This document shows, in pieces, positions 39,785-49,653 of a stretch of 64,000 nucleotides of DNA. The stretch lies in assembly GCF_003202915.1 (NCBI RefSeq), contig NZ_QGLP01000003.1, positions 1-64,000 of the forward strand. Reading direction: 5' to 3'. The stretch's first letter is position 1, and each line of letters starts with the position of its first letter. The position numbers and the translations under genes were made by a program. The stretch comes from Gilliamella apicola (GTDB taxonomy: Bacteria; Pseudomonadota; Gammaproteobacteria; Enterobacterales; Orbaceae). The notes beneath the pieces are model-generated. The model saw only the letters and a list, made by a program, of their open reading frames with translations, was not told the DNA's origin and made no database searches.

Positions 39785-41704
39785 ATGGGTAAAATTATTG
39801 GTATCGACTTAGGTACAACAAATTCATGTGTTGCAGTAATGGATAACGGCCAAGCAAAAGTATTAGAAAATGCCGAGGGTGATCGCACAACCCCATCGAT
39901 TATTGCTTACACACAAGATGGCGAAATTCTAGTTGGTCAACCAGCTAAACGTCAGGCAGTAACAAATCCACAAAATACATTATTTGCAATTAAACGTTTA
40001 ATCGGTCGTCGTTATGAAGACGCTGAAGTACAACGTGATGTTGGTATTATGCCATATAAAATTGTTAAAGCAGATAATGGCGATGCTTGGGTTGATGTTA
40101 AAGGTCAAAAAATTGCACCACCACAAATTTCTGCTGAAGTTTTAAAGAAAATGAAAAAAACCGCAGAAGATTATCTTGGTGAACCGGTTACTGAAGCAGT
40201 TATTACTGTTCCAGCTTACTTTAATGACGCACAACGTCAAGCAACCAAAGATGCTGGTCGTATTGCTGGTTTAGATGTAAAACGTATCATCAACGAACCA
40301 ACAGCAGCTGCGCTTGCTTATGGTCTAGATAAAGATGTGGGTAACCGCACTATCGCAGTATATGACCTTGGTGGTGGTACTTTCGATATTTCAATTATCG
40401 AAATTGATGATGTTGACGGTGAAAAAACATTTGAAGTATTAGCAACTAATGGTGATACTCACTTAGGTGGTGAAGACTTTGACTCACGCTTAATTAACTA
40501 CTTAGTTGATGAGTTTAAACGTGAACAAGGTTTCGATCTTAAAAATGATCCACTTGCTATGCAACGTTTAAAAGAAGCGGCTGAAAAAGCGAAAATCGAA
40601 TTATCATCAGCTCAACAAACTGATATTAACTTACCTTATATCACTGCTGATGCAACAGGACCTAAACACTTAAATATCAAAGTGACTCGCGCAAAACTTG
40701 AATCATTAGTTGAAGATTTAGTTAAACGTTCAATGGAGCCAGTTAAAACAGCATTAAAAGATGCAGGTCTTTCTGTTTCTGATATTAAAGATGTCATCTT
40801 AGTTGGTGGTCAAACACGTATGCCAATGGTACAAAAAGCCGTTGCTGACTTCTTTGGCAAAGAGCCACGTAAAGACGTTAACCCTGACGAAGCAGTTGCA
40901 GTTGGTGCTGCGGTTCAAGGTGGTGTATTAGGTGGTGATGTTAAAGACGTATTATTACTTGACGTAACACCATTATCATTAGGTATTGAAACAATGGGTG
41001 GTGTAATGACTACCTTGATTGAGAAAAACACGACTATCCCAACAAAACATAGTCAAGTATTCTCAACTGCTGAAGATAATCAATCAGCTGTAACTATCCA
41101 TGTATTACAAGGTGAACGTAAACGTGCAAGTGACAACAAATCATTAGGTCAATTTAACCTTGATGGTATTCAAGCTGCACCACGTGGTATGCCACAAATC
41201 GAAGTAACCTTTGATATCGATGCTGATGGTATTTTACATGTATCAGCAAAAGATAAAAATACTGGCCGTGAGCAAAACATTACCATTAAAGCTTCTTCAG
41301 GATTAAGTGAAGAAGAGATCCAAAAAATGGTAAATGATGCAGAAGCAAATGCTGATGCTGACCGTAAGTTTGAAGAATTAGCACAAATTCGTAACCAAGC
41401 GGATCACCTTGTTCACTCAACTCGTAAACAAGTGACTGAAGCTGGCGATCAATTATCAGCTGATGACAAAAACGCTATCGAAAGCGCGGTAAGTGATTTA
41501 GAAAATGCTGCCCGCGGTGAAGATAAAGCAGAGATCGAAGCTAAAATTAATGCATTAATGGAAGCGTCAAAAAAATTACTTGAGTTAGCACAGCAACAAG
41601 CTCAGGCTGATCAATCTGCAGGTCAAGCAAATAGCGGAAGTTCTGCAGGGCAAGATGATGTAGTGGATGCCGACTTCAAAGAAGTTGATGACGAGAAAAA
41701 ATAA
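39785..41704 (+). CDS. dnaK: Hsp70 chaperone DnaK
   Basis: ATP-dependent folding chaperone, 639 residues (E. coli 638). The ATPase starts [15 protein letters not shown]; phosphate and adenosine motifs ([27 protein letters not shown]), linker [19 protein letters not shown] and the acidic C terminus [13 protein letters not shown] are present. Ribosome-binding site GAGGAG. Upstream sigma-32 promoter and downstream dnaJ make the standard heat-shock operon; grpE is not in the window. Confidence 0.98.
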   Translation: MGKIIGIDLGTTNSCVAVMDNGQAKVLENAEGDRTTPSIIAYTQDGEILVGQPAKRQAVTNPQNTLFAIKRLIGRRYEDAEVQRDVGIMPYKIVKADNGDAWVDVKGQKIAPPQISAEVLKKMKKTAEDYLGEPVTEAVITVPAYFNDAQRQATKDAGRIAGLDVKRIINEPTAAALAYGLDKDVGNRTIAVYDLGGGTFDISIIEIDDVDGEKTFEVLATNGDTHLGGEDFDSRLINYLVDEFKREQGFDLKNDPLAMQRLKEAAEKAKIELSSAQQTDINLPYITADATGPKHLNIKVTRAKLESLVEDLVKRSMEPVKTALKDAGLSVSDIKDVILVGGQTRMPMVQKAVADFFGKEPRKDVNPDEAVAVGAAVQGGVLGGDVKDVLLLDVTPLSLGIETMGGVMTTLIEKNTTIPTKHSQVFSTAEDNQSAVTIHVLQGERKRASDNKSLGQFNLDGIQAAPRGMPQIEVTFDIDADGILHVSAKDKNTGREQNITIKASSGLSEEEIQKMVNDAEANADADRKFEELAQIRNQADHLVHSTRKQVTEAGDQLSADDKNAIESAVSDLENAARGEDKAEIEAKINALMEASKKLLELAQQQAQADQSAGQANSGSSAGQDDVVDADFKEVDDEKK

Positions 41705-41764
41705 GCATTAACTAATATGTTTTTTAATGAGTTATTGCAACGAGTTTTAAACATGTAAAACATC

Positions 41765-41794
41765 AAACGGGCGCGAGGTAACTCAAGCCCGTTT
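41765..41794 (+). other. Intercistronic hairpin between dnaK and dnaJ
   Basis: AAACGGGC (41765-41772) pairs with GCCCGTTT (41787-41794) around a 14-base loop. There is no good T tract, so it may be a partial terminator or mRNA-stability hairpin lowering dnaJ relative to dnaK. Confidence 0.6.
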
Positions 41795-41829
41795 AGTTGT
41801 TTATATAATGATTAAAGTAAAGGTTAATT

Positions 41830-42966
41830 ATGGCGAAGAAAGATTATTACGAAACATTAGGCGTAAGTAAAAGTGCCACTGAAACTGAGATAAAAAAAGC
41901 CTACAAACGCCTAGCCATGAAATATCATCCGGATAAAAATCAGGATAATAAAGCAGAAGCTGAAGCAAAATTTAAAGAAGTCAAAGAAGCTTATGAAATC
42001 TTAACCGATCCGCAAAAGAAAGCTGCTTATGATCAGTATGGCCACGCTGCTTTTGAACAAGGGCACGGTGGTGCTGGTGCAGGAGGATTCGGTGGTTTTG
42101 GCGGCTTTGGTGGTGGTTCGGCATTTGATGATATCTTCAGTGATTTCTTTGGCGGTGGTCGAGGACGAGGGCAAACAGCGTCACGAGGCAATGACTTACA
42201 ATACAATATCTCCTTAACGCTAGAAGAAGCAGCAAGTGGTGTAAGTAAAGAGATCAAAGTACCAACCTGGGTAACTTGTGATGTATGTCATGGACAAGGG
42301 ACTGAAAAATCATCTGATGTGGTAACCTGTGACACTTGTCATGGTGCTGGTGTTGTCCAAATGCGGCAAGGCTTTTTTGCGGTACAGCAAGAGTGTCCAA
42401 CCTGTCACGGTCGTGGAAAAATCGTTAAAAACCCATGTAAAAAATGTCGTGGTGAAGGACGAATTCAAAAAACGAAAACGTTATCCGTTACTATTCCAGC
42501 TGGGGTTGATACAGGAAACCGTATTCGACTTTCAGGTGAGGGGGAAGCAGGACTAAATGGCGCACCAGCGGGTGATTTATATGTTCAGGTACAAGTAAAA
42601 CCACATGCAATTTTTGAGCGAGATGGTACTAATTTACATTGTGAAATTCCAATTAACATTGTATTAGCATCCCTTGGTGGTGAAGTTGAAGTACCAACCC
42701 TAAATGGTAAAGTTAGTTTAACCATACCAGCAGAAACGCAAACCGGTAGAATGTTTAGATTACGTGGAAAAGGTATTAAATCATTACGTGGTAGCACAGT
42801 AGGTGATTTATATTGCCATGTCGTGGTTGAAACTCCAGTAAACTTAACTGGCAAACAAAAAGAGTTACTCAAAGAGTTGGGTGACAGTTTTAAAGCCGAT
42901 AAAAATGCAAAACATAGTCCAAAAGAAAAAAGCTTCTTTGATAAAGTGAAGAAGTTTTTTGGATAA
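41830..42966 (+). CDS. dnaJ: Hsp40 co-chaperone DnaJ
   Basis: J domain with HPD in KYHPDKNQ (near residue 33), Gly/Phe-rich linker (residues 76-115), four zinc-binding repeats [24 protein letters not shown] and CKKCRGEG, then the C-terminal substrate domain. 378 residues (E. coli 376). Stimulates DnaK ATPase. Confidence 0.98.
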   Translation: MAKKDYYETLGVSKSATETEIKKAYKRLAMKYHPDKNQDNKAEAEAKFKEVKEAYEILTDPQKKAAYDQYGHAAFEQGHGGAGAGGFGGFGGFGGGSAFDDIFSDFFGGGRGRGQTASRGNDLQYNISLTLEEAASGVSKEIKVPTWVTCDVCHGQGTEKSSDVVTCDTCHGAGVVQMRQGFFAVQQECPTCHGRGKIVKNPCKKCRGEGRIQKTKTLSVTIPAGVDTGNRIRLSGEGEAGLNGAPAGDLYVQVQVKPHAIFERDGTNLHCEIPINIVLASLGGEVEVPTLNGKVSLTIPAETQTGRMFRLRGKGIKSLRGSTVGDLYCHVVVETPVNLTGKQKELLKELGDSFKADKNAKHSPKEKSFFDKVKKFFG

Positions 42967-42986
42967 CATAAATCGTTAATAATACA

Positions 42987-43018
42987 ATCGAGCCTTATGA
43001 TTAAGGCTCGATTTTTTT
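42987..43018 (+). terminator. Terminator of the dnaK-dnaJ operon
   Basis: ATCGAGCCTTA (42987-42997) pairs with TAAGGCTCGAT (43002-43012) around a four-base loop, then a run of T. Confidence 0.95.
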
Positions 43019-43091
43019 TATCTTATTGATATCTTAATATTTTTCATTTCAGTTAACTTGAATTTTTCCTTTATTATTAAATATTCATAAT

Positions 43092-43120
43092 TTGACATTA
43101 AGTCATATAGTATTTAATAT
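43092..43120 (+). promoter_or_regulatory. Sigma-70 promoter of the marR-peroxiredoxin pair
   Basis: TTGACA (43092-43097), 17-base spacer, TAATAT (43115-43120). Spacing is ideal. Confidence 0.75.
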
Positions 43121-43124
43121 ATCT

Positions 43125-43148
43125 AATTAGTAAGGGGGCTAACTAATT
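43125..43148. promoter_or_regulatory. Palindrome downstream of the -10, candidate MarR operator
   Basis: AATTAGT (43125-43131) is inverted as ACTAATT (43142-43148) across a 10-base spacer. It covers the predicted start of transcription and lies before a MarR-type gene, fitting autorepression. Confidence 0.6.
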
Positions 43149-43161
43149 TGGAGGATAATAC

Positions 43162-43659
43162 ATGCAGCTCGAAAATCGCTATTTATCTTTTTGCAATATT
43201 TTGAAAAAACAAAATACGGTTGATTTAGAAAAGATTAGAACATGCTTTACATTATTATCTGTTGCTAATCTGATCGATATAGAGTGTGCTAAACGTCTTG
43301 ATAAATATCATCTTTCAGAAAGTCGATTAATTATTTTAGTTTTACTGAAAGAATATCAAGAATTATCTTTGCAAGAAATTGCCAAATTATTAGGAATAAC
43401 TAAAGCTTCGACAACCACGCTTGTCAGCTCTTTAATTAATGATGGGCTAGTGTCAAAGAGAAATGATGAAAATGACAAAAGAATTTCAATCATTTGTCTA
43501 ACCTCAACAGGAATGGATTTATTAACGGAAACGTTAAACGAACACAGTGTTTGGATCGAAAAAATCACTAATAACTTATCTGATAGTGATGTTGCTATAT
43601 TCAGAAAAGTACTAAGCCAAATTCATGAAAATGTATCAAAAAAGGAAATTATTAAATGA
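43162..43659 (+). CDS. MarR-family transcriptional regulator
   Basis: Winged-helix regulator, 165 residues. The helix-turn-helix reads LSLQEIAKLLGITKASTTTLVSSLINDGLV (residues about 71-100) and the wing KRNDENDKRISIICLT. Cys11, Cys27 and Cys37 lie in the N-terminal dimerisation region where OhrR-type sensors hold a reactive Cys, but the usual OhrR context is not obvious. It overlaps the peroxiredoxin gene by four bases, so it likely controls it and may sense oxidants or a small ligand. Confidence 0.87.
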   Translation: MQLENRYLSFCNILKKQNTVDLEKIRTCFTLLSVANLIDIECAKRLDKYHLSESRLIILVLLKEYQELSLQEIAKLLGITKASTTTLVSSLINDGLVSKRNDENDKRISIICLTSTGMDLLTETLNEHSVWIEKITNNLSDSDVAIFRKVLSQIHENVSKKEIIK

Positions 43660-44291
43660 AAGTAATTGAAGATTTAAAAATATTAAGACAAGATCTATTA
43701 GCACAATTACCACCCGATGTACTAAATATGTTAGATAACTCACTAGCTGATATGCTAAGTGAAAAACTAGAAAGTCATGCTTTACGATGTGGCGATATTG
43801 CACCTGACTTTTCATTAATCTCAACTGAAAATGAAGAAATCAATTTATACCAATTACTGGAAACTCAACCGGTAATCATTAGTTTCTTTCGAGGTAGTTG
43901 GTGTCCGTTTTGTGTAAAAGAATTGGAGCATTTTCAAAATAACTTAAAATTGATGCAAAAAAATGCACATTTCATTGCTATTTCACCGCAGAAATCTTCA
44001 ATTAGTGGACAGTTAAAAAAAGAAAAATCGATGTCGATAACGATACTATCAGATATTAAAAACAACATAGCTAACCAATTTGGTTTAGTATTCACATTAC
44101 CTGAAAAAATGCGAGAATTATATAAAAGTTTAGGCGCTAATTTATTCGATTTTAATGATGATGATAGTTATACATTGCCAATACCAGCAACTTATTTAAT
44201 TGGGCAGGATAAAAAGATTCAGTTTGCTTATGTTAATGCTAATTATATGGAACGAGCTGATATATCTGAATTACTAAAAGTATTAAACTAA
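43656..44291 (+). CDS. Peroxiredoxin-like AhpC/TSA family protein
   Basis: Thioredoxin-fold protein of 211 residues. After an N-terminal helical extension of about 45 residues, the segment GDIAPDFSLIS leads to FFRGSWCPFCVKELEHF, a CPFC active site near residue 86 in the peroxiredoxin-like family. It resembles alkyl hydroperoxide reductase-like proteins rather than classical 2-Cys AhpC. Start overlaps marR stop (ATGA), implying coupled translation and oxidant-linked regulation. Confidence 0.85.
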   Translation: MKVIEDLKILRQDLLAQLPPDVLNMLDNSLADMLSEKLESHALRCGDIAPDFSLISTENEEINLYQLLETQPVIISFFRGSWCPFCVKELEHFQNNLKLMQKNAHFIAISPQKSSISGQLKKEKSMSITILSDIKNNIANQFGLVFTLPEKMRELYKSLGANLFDFNDDDSYTLPIPATYLIGQDKKIQFAYVNANYMERADISELLKVLN

Positions 44292-44376
44292 TGAAAAACT
44301 AGTAGCATAACTGCCTATTAATCATAGTTAGTAATATAAATTTATTTAACCATATAAAAAGTTATTACTGTTATGT

Positions 44377-44410
44377 AAAAAAGGATAATATTTAATATTA
44401 TCCTTTTTTG
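44377..44410. terminator. Bidirectional terminator after the peroxiredoxin gene
   Basis: AAAAAAGGATAATA (near 44379-44391) and TATTATCCTTTTTT (near 44396-44409) form a long stem. It ends the marR operon and lies 27 bases beyond the stop of the grcA remnant on the other strand, the same place as the terminator of intact grcA. Confidence 0.85.
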
Positions 44411-44436
44411 TATTAAATTTAATTAAAAGTATAAAC

Positions 44437-44509
44437 TTACATTTTAGTCGTAAAGGCATGAGCAGTAACATTATATTGTTGTTCTGTGGTGAGTGAGTTA
44501 TAAGGTAAT
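44437..44509 (-). pseudogene. Remnant of a grcA/glycyl-radical 3' end
   Basis: Read on the minus strand, the bases encode NSLTTEQQYNVTAHAFTTKM followed by TAA (44437-44439). The intact GrcA at 48517-48900 ends [20 protein letters not shown]; 14 of these 20 residues agree, and by hand count 52 of 67 bases match (44434-44500 against 48514-48580). Similarity fades near 44509, before the Gly of the radical site, where the GntR-type gene begins. It is in the same orientation as grcA and 4,080 bases away, so the two copies are direct repeats flanking the GntR-rspA-PTS genes. It could also derive from a pflB-like gene, whose C terminus is homologous. Confidence 0.85.
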
Positions 44510-44514
44510 AGCTT

Positions 44515-45243
44515 GTGAAGATAAAGAAAAAAGATTTTATTGCTCAAGATCTTTTAGGGCGAATTTATCAGCAATTAAGTTTTGCTAATCAAAAATTGCC
44601 TGCCGAACGAGAGCTTGCAGAAAGTTATGGCGTCTCTCGTCATACAATACGTAAAGCACTAGAAAAATTGCTGCAAATCGGTATTATTTCGGTTCAAAAA
44701 GGTTCGGGTGCTTTTATTAATCAACAAGCTAAAAATAATCCATTAATTTATAATTCGCTGACGGAAAAACATTACGATCAAATTAACTCTAAACTTATTT
44801 TATTTCGTAAAAGACATGCACAGTTAGAAGAGAAACAGACCTTTAATCTAATTGACGATGATTATATTTGGGAGTTTCATCGTATTCGTTTTGTTGATGG
44901 TCGTGGTACCCAAATTGAGATTTCTAAGTTACCTTGTCGATATTTTCCAGATCTAAAACAAAAAAACATTGAAAGCTCTATCCAACAATATGTATTAAGT
45001 AAAGGTTATGAAATATCCCATTATTTGACGCAATATCAAGCTGTTGCCATTAATCGTCAGGAATCAGAATTACTCAAATGCAAAAAAGGCATGCCTGCAA
45101 TGAAAATTATCAATCGGTGTTTTTTAAATAATGGTGCAATTTATGCCATTAGTGAAATTATTGATATTCACTATACTTGTACCTATATCACACCATTTAA
45201 TAAACCTAATTTTGAATTAAGATTAGTTGATGATAAAAAGTAA
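44515..45243 (+). CDS. GntR/HutC-family transcriptional regulator with UTRA domain
   Basis: 242 residues starting at a GTG; AAGG lies about nine bases upstream. The N-terminal winged helix is LPAERELAESYGVSRHTIRKALEKL (two motifs near residues 26-50), followed by a UTRA ligand-binding domain (IWEFHRIRFVDG, PCRYFPDL, MKIINRCFLNNGAIYAISE). Such regulators (TreR, NagR, PhnF type) sense sugar phosphates or similar. Next to rspA and a PTS permease it probably governs them. Its start abuts the grcA remnant. Confidence 0.87.
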   Translation: MKIKKKDFIAQDLLGRIYQQLSFANQKLPAERELAESYGVSRHTIRKALEKLLQIGIISVQKGSGAFINQQAKNNPLIYNSLTEKHYDQINSKLILFRKRHAQLEEKQTFNLIDDDYIWEFHRIRFVDGRGTQIEISKLPCRYFPDLKQKNIESSIQQYVLSKGYEISHYLTQYQAVAINRQESELLKCKKGMPAMKIINRCFLNNGAIYAISEIIDIHYTCTYITPFNKPNFELRLVDDKK

Positions 45244-45297
45244 ATTTACCCATCAACTTGGTGTCAACTAGTTTAAAAAACTTTCATTAAACCTGAT

Positions 45298-46497
45298 TTA
45301 TGGCGTATGTATGACCCCATTAGGTAAACGGCTTTGAGTCCATTCATGTGGTCGATAAACCACAGGATATTTACTTGCCTCAGCTTTATTAAGTGTAACA
45401 CCAATACCTACTTGCTCGATTGGATATAAATAGCCTTGCTTGGCGGCAACAATGCCTGGAAATACTGCCTGTGTATTTGTCGAATAAGGAATATATTCTT
45501 GAATTGCCGCATTATGCAAATGAATATTTAGATGAGTATTTACCGCTGCAGCAATTGGTGTCATATCTGGTGGACAATGCCAGGCAACTCTTACCCCAAA
45601 TGGTTGGCAAAATGCGGCTAATTTTAAAGCAGGTGTGATTCCGCCAATTTGTGAAACATGACAACGAATAAAATCAATTTTACGTTGAATAATCAGATCT
45701 TGCCACTCTAATGGATTATTGAATAGTTCACCGGTTGCCAAAGCAACTGAAGTTTGGCTACGAATTTGATCCAACCATTGGTTTTGATTAGGCGGTAAAA
45801 TATCCTCAATAAAATAGGGCTGATATTGTTCAACTTGTTTTGCAAAAGCGACGGCTTGATTAGGAAATAATCTTTCATGTACATCATGCAAAAAATGGAT
45901 TTTATAGCCATACTTTTCTCGTAACTTTTTAAACATCTCTAAAGTATTTTGCATATACTGATCTTGATCAAAGTAAGCCCCACAACTTGACTGTTGTGGA
46001 CTATGCAATTCATCTGGTTTGCCACCATAAAATCCTAATTGACAACGAATGTGGCGATAACCTTGGCTGATACATTGGTCAACTTGTTTAAAAAGTTCTG
46101 ACAGTGTTTCACCGGTTGCATGGGTATACACTTCTATCGCATCTTTTGATTTACCACCAAATAATTGATAAAGAGGCATATTCGCTAGTTTAGCTTTAAT
46201 ATCCCACAATGCCATATCAATTCCAGCAATAGCATTATTAATAATTGGTCCATTACGCCAGTAAGCATTAACCATTAACATCTGCCAAATATCTTCAATA
46301 TGATTGGCATCTCGGCCAATGAGCAATGGTTTTAAATATTCATCGACAATGGTTTTTACGGCTAATGGTCGCTGTTGAAAAGTTGCACAGCCATAACCGA
46401 TTACCTCTTTATCCGTATAAATAATTACGCTAACAAGATTATGTCTATCTGGTTTGCTAATGATACATTCAATGTCAGTAATATGGGTTGGTAACAT
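45298..46497 (-). CDS. RspA-like enolase-superfamily dehydratase
   Basis: Mandelate racemase/muconate lactonizing enzyme superfamily, in the RspA/mannonate dehydratase group. Seen: [25 protein letters not shown] near the N-terminal third, metal ligands in [17 protein letters not shown] and ATGELFNN, and a C-terminal PHEW. Start 46497 is chosen since [13 protein letters not shown] aligns with the E. coli RspA start and AGAGGA lies upstream; an ATG 24 codons earlier is also open. 399 residues. Likely dehydrates a hexonate to a 2-keto-3-deoxy acid, in line with KDG metabolism elsewhere in the window; substrate unproven. Confidence 0.83.
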   Translation of the reverse strand: MLPTHITDIECIISKPDRHNLVSVIIYTDKEVIGYGCATFQQRPLAVKTIVDEYLKPLLIGRDANHIEDIWQMLMVNAYWRNGPIINNAIAGIDMALWDIKAKLANMPLYQLFGGKSKDAIEVYTHATGETLSELFKQVDQCISQGYRHIRCQLGFYGGKPDELHSPQQSSCGAYFDQDQYMQNTLEMFKKLREKYGYKIHFLHDVHERLFPNQAVAFAKQVEQYQPYFIEDILPPNQNQWLDQIRSQTSVALATGELFNNPLEWQDLIIQRKIDFIRCHVSQIGGITPALKLAAFCQPFGVRVAWHCPPDMTPIAAAVNTHLNIHLHNAAIQEYIPYSTNTQAVFPGIVAAKQGYLYPIEQVGIGVTLNKAEASKYPVVYRPHEWTQSRLPNGVIHTP

Positions 46498-46670
46498 AGG
46501 GTTAGTATCCTCTTTAAAACTTTTTCTTTTTATATAATTACCGATATTTTTCACATCTGTAAAGCGCAAAATATTGGTGAAAAATTATTGGTTCAAATTT
46601 AAATAAAAATTGTTGAGAAAAAGCATACCAATTGGAAAATAAAGTAAATTTCAGTGTCAAAACCGCTTTT

Positions 46671-46690
46671 TTTGTGATCTAGATCAAATT
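46671..46690. promoter_or_regulatory. CRP-like site between rspA and the PTS gene
   Basis: TGTGA-TCTAGA-TCAAA (46673-46688): left half perfect, right half two bases off. It sits in the 267-base divergent gap, 77 bases before the PTS start codon. Confidence 0.6.
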
Positions 46691-46764
46691 TTTCATTCTT
46701 GTATTGGTAATTTAAAGTTTCTATTATTTTAGATAAACCAATTCTAAGGACGATTGAGGTTCTA

Positions 46765-48141
46765 ATGAGTAAACAAGAAAGTATTCAAAAAATTATTGCT
46801 AATATTGGCGGTAAGGAAAACATTAAAAATGCTTGGCATTGTATGACACGCTTACGATTTGATTTAGTAGATCAAACCAAGGTCAATTGGGAAGAAATTA
46901 GACAAATTTCTGGGGTAATTGCAGCTCAATTTCAAAGTGATCAATGCCAAATTGTAGTAGGTACTCAAGTTAAAGCTTATTTTGACATTCTGGCTGATGA
47001 AATAGGATTACAAACACCAGTAAATGATCAAGCTAAACAATCAACTAAACAACATAAAGGCATTGTTTCTTTGTTTATGGACACGGTCTCTGGTGTTTTT
47101 GGTCCTATCGTACCGGCAATTGCTGGAGCAGGGATGATTAAAGGGTTACTTGCGGGTCTCATTGCGTTAAAAGTGGTTCCTAAAACCAGTGATACCGTTA
47201 TTATTATTGATTTAATCGCCAGTGGTGTGTTTTACTTTTTACCGTTCTTTTTGGCGGTTTCGGCAGCAAAAATATTTAAAACTAATGAGTATCTAGCCGC
47301 AGCTATCGCCGCGTGTTTGATGTATCCAACTTTAATTGATGCGGCAAAATTGTTAGTAACTAATCCTGATGCTGCCAGTTTTTATTATTTTTTGGATATG
47401 ATACCAATATCGATTTTTAACTATGCTGGTAGTGTTATTCCTATTATCTTCTCGGTTCTGGCATTAAGTTATATCTATCGATTTGTTGATAAAATTATGC
47501 CTAATGTACTAAAAACAGTTTTCACACCAACGGTTACTTTATTTATTGCTGGTTTATTGGCTCTTACCGTAATTGGTCCTATAGGTATCTATTTAGGCAA
47601 ATTATTAGCACTGTTTATCCATTCATTATTTGATGTTTCTGCTGTGTTTGCTGGTGCTATTGTTGGCGCGATTCGACCAGTCGCTATTTTAACTGGGATG
47701 CATCATGCGATGACCCCTATAGCGCTGCAAAATTTTGCTGAATTAGGCTATGATATGTTGATGCCGATGATGTTTATGGCGAATATGGCAATTGCCGGAG
47801 CGACTGCTGCTATGTATTTTAAGGCGAAAAATAAACAAGAAAAAACGGTGATTGTTTCTGCCGCGGTATCCGCATTATTAGGTATCACTGAACCAGCACT
47901 ATTCGGAGTATTAACTAAGTATAAAAAAGCTTTTATCGCTGCAACTGTCGGTAGTGCGATTGCCTCCGCCTTCATTGCATTATTTGGGGTAAGGTTATAT
48001 GGCTATATTCTATCGAGTATCTTTAGTTTACCTGCTTATATTGGTCCTTACTTTATTTTCGCAATATTGGGCGTATTAATATCAATTTGCTCCTCTTTCA
48101 TCATGGCATATATTTTCGTTGGTAAAAAACGGGCGGAATAA
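46765..48141 (+). CDS. PTS permease, EIIBC of the glucose/beta-glucoside family
   Basis: Phosphotransferase-system sugar transporter, 458 residues. EIIB comes first with the phosphorylated Cys in WHCMTRLRF (Cys26) and GVIAAQF...QIVVG; EIIC follows with about ten membrane segments including GFGPIVPAI-like GVFGPIVPAIAGAGM and GITEPALFGV. There is no EIIA domain, so a separate EIIA-Glc (Crr) must supply phosphate, as for MurP, TreB and sucrose permeases. The substrate is not evident. Divergent from rspA with a shared CRP-like site. Confidence 0.88.
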   Translation: MSKQESIQKIIANIGGKENIKNAWHCMTRLRFDLVDQTKVNWEEIRQISGVIAAQFQSDQCQIVVGTQVKAYFDILADEIGLQTPVNDQAKQSTKQHKGIVSLFMDTVSGVFGPIVPAIAGAGMIKGLLAGLIALKVVPKTSDTVIIIDLIASGVFYFLPFFLAVSAAKIFKTNEYLAAAIAACLMYPTLIDAAKLLVTNPDAASFYYFLDMIPISIFNYAGSVIPIIFSVLALSYIYRFVDKIMPNVLKTVFTPTVTLFIAGLLALTVIGPIGIYLGKLLALFIHSLFDVSAVFAGAIVGAIRPVAILTGMHHAMTPIALQNFAELGYDMLMPMMFMANMAIAGATAAMYFKAKNKQEKTVIVSAAVSALLGITEPALFGVLTKYKKAFIAATVGSAIASAFIALFGVRLYGYILSSIFSLPAYIGPYFIFAILGVLISICSSFIMAYIFVGKKRAE

Positions 48142-48443
48142 AGTAACAGACCATCATGTGTGGGCTGTTTTGATTAGGCTATAAATTTTAAAAATGTCGC
48201 TATAATTGTAAAAATGTGAATTGAATAAGTGAATCATATTGGAAATTGTCGGTAAGAGGGATATTAAAAAATTATATTTATGAACCAGAAATTTAGAGAA
48301 ATAATTAAATGTAATATTGCCAGTAGATAAGCTTTTTAATTTAAAATTCCGTTGAATTGAAGGACAATTAAATAACGCGCTGAAAATAACCGAAAGTGAA
48401 AGATAAAAAGAAGAAATAGAAAGAATAGAACAAAATTATCGCC
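48142..48443. other. Gene-poor gap with possible decayed coding sequence
   Basis: About 300 bases lacking an intact gene. Near 48359-48451 one frame reads EGQLNNALKITESER, a stop, then KEEIERIEQNYRH and a stop, preceded by a further stop; this composition looks like a broken coiled-coil gene. A weak stem (ACAG...CTGT, about 48146-48168) after the PTS gene may be its terminator. Evidence for a real pseudogene is thin. Confidence 0.3.
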
Positions 48444-48480
48444 ATTAAAAAAATTAACCCAGTATAATTACTGGGTTAAT
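48444..48480 (-). terminator. Terminator of grcA
   Basis: ATTAACCCAGTA (48453-48464) and TACTGGGTTAAT (48469-48480) form a 12-bp stem; on the minus strand it is followed by a T tract (the A run at 48447-48453). Confidence 0.92.
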
Positions 48481-48516
48481 CTGACTTATACTACGTAAAT
48501 ATTTAAAATATGTAAA

Positions 48517-48900
48517 TTACATTTTAGTTGTAAAAGTACGAGCAATAACGTCGCGTTGTTGTTCAGCTGTTAGTGAGTTAAAACGTACCGCATAACCAGA
48601 AACACGAATAGTTAATTGTGGATATTTTTCTGGATGTTGTACTGCATCTTCTAAAGTTTCACGACGAAGTACGTTTACATTTAAATGTTGACCACCTTCA
48701 ACTTTAATTGTTGGTGCAACATCTAATGGAATTTCACGATATTCGATTTGACCAAGTTCTGCGGTTGGTACAATTTGATCTTCTTTATAAACTGATTTAG
48801 CAGCGACGCAACGAGCTTCTTTTGTTGAATCATCTAATAACCAAAATGAGTTAAGTAGTGCTTGGTTGTCAGCTTTAGTAATTTGGATACCTGTAATCAT
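48517..48900 (-). CDS. grcA: Autonomous glycyl radical cofactor GrcA (YfiD)
   Basis: 127 residues, equal to E. coli GrcA. It replaces the damaged C-terminal domain of pyruvate formate-lyase and carries the glycyl-radical motif [13 protein letters not shown] (Gly near residue 102). Ribosome-binding site AGGAGG precedes ATG at 48900. An FNR-like site lies 73-86 bases upstream, matching anaerobic induction of the E. coli gene. A second, truncated grcA 3' end lies at 44437-44509. Confidence 0.96.
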   Translation of the reverse strand: MITGIQITKADNQALLNSFWLLDDSTKEARCVAAKSVYKEDQIVPTAELGQIEYREIPLDVAPTIKVEGGQHLNVNVLRRETLEDAVQHPEKYPQLTIRVSGYAVRFNSLTAEQQRDVIARTFTTKM

Positions 48901-48972
48901 TTTTAAATCCTCCTAATGGATTGGGACCTTATTGTCCTAAACTATTTAAGCTTAATATAGCACTTTGAATAT

Positions 48973-48986
48973 TTGATTAAAGTCAA
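48973..48986. promoter_or_regulatory. FNR-like site upstream of grcA
   Basis: TTGAT-TAAA-GTCAA differs at one position from the FNR consensus TTGAT-N4-ATCAA. Confidence 0.62.
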
Positions 48987-49086
48987 AAAAAACTATTAAT
49001 CTGATAAGTTTTACCGTTGATTAGATATTTAGGATCTTGTCGATATAAATAAAAATATTCCAATAACGTTATGAATTATCAGTGGT

Positions 49087-49653
49087 TCAGTAATTGATAT
49101 AAATATGATCGGCTTGAAAGCGAATCTCATCTTTATCTAATTTCAATAATTCTGCAAGTGTGAAAGCAAATTTAAATGCCATTCCTAATCCTTTACCACT
49201 AAAAAGATTGGCATCACAGACAACATCCTGATCAACAAAAATACCATCTGATACGTTTTTATATAAATCACCAGAGCAGACATATTTCCGACCATTTAAT
49301 AAATTATTCTTACTTAAAACTTTTGCTGCAGCTGAGCATATTGGGCAAATCCACTTATTTTCTTTATCGTGGCGTTTAATGAAATCAATCACATTGGCAT
49401 TATTACCTAAATTAACCGTGCCATCAGGTCCGCCTGGTAAAATCACCGCATCGTAAAGTGTGCTTAGTTTATTCTTAAGTAACGCATGAGCTCTCATCTC
49501 AATACCATGATAGCTTTTTACCTTAATATCATCTTGGCAGGCTAATAGATCGACATCTATTTTCACTCGGCAAAGTGCGTCATAAATAATAATTGCTTCG
49601 GCCTCTTCAAAACCTTCAGCTAACAAAATGGCTATTTTTGGGACATGCATCAT
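49087..49653 (-). CDS. DJ-1/PfpI family protein (YajL-like)
   Basis: 188-residue flavodoxin-like fold. Family marks: LLAEGFEEAEAI at the N terminus, LPGGPDGTVNL, and the nucleophile elbow ICPICSAAAKVL with the reactive Cys near residue 107. The closest recalled relatives are YajL/ThiJ-type oxidative-stress proteins of disputed deglycase or chaperone activity. Two tandem ATG codons at the start; either may be used. Confidence 0.87.
   Translation of the reverse strand: MMHVPKIAILLAEGFEEAEAIIIYDALCRVKIDVDLLACQDDIKVKSYHGIEMRAHALLKNKLSTLYDAVILPGGPDGTVNLGNNANVIDFIKRHDKENKWICPICSAAAKVLSKNNLLNGRKYVCSGDLYKNVSDGIFVDQDVVCDANLFSGKGLGMAFKFAFTLAELLKLDKDEIRFQADHIYINY

Noticed and set aside
46570..46764. 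ATTGGT/ACCAAT repeats as a GntR operator
   Set aside because: The arms are short (6 bp), widely spaced and common in such AT-rich DNA.
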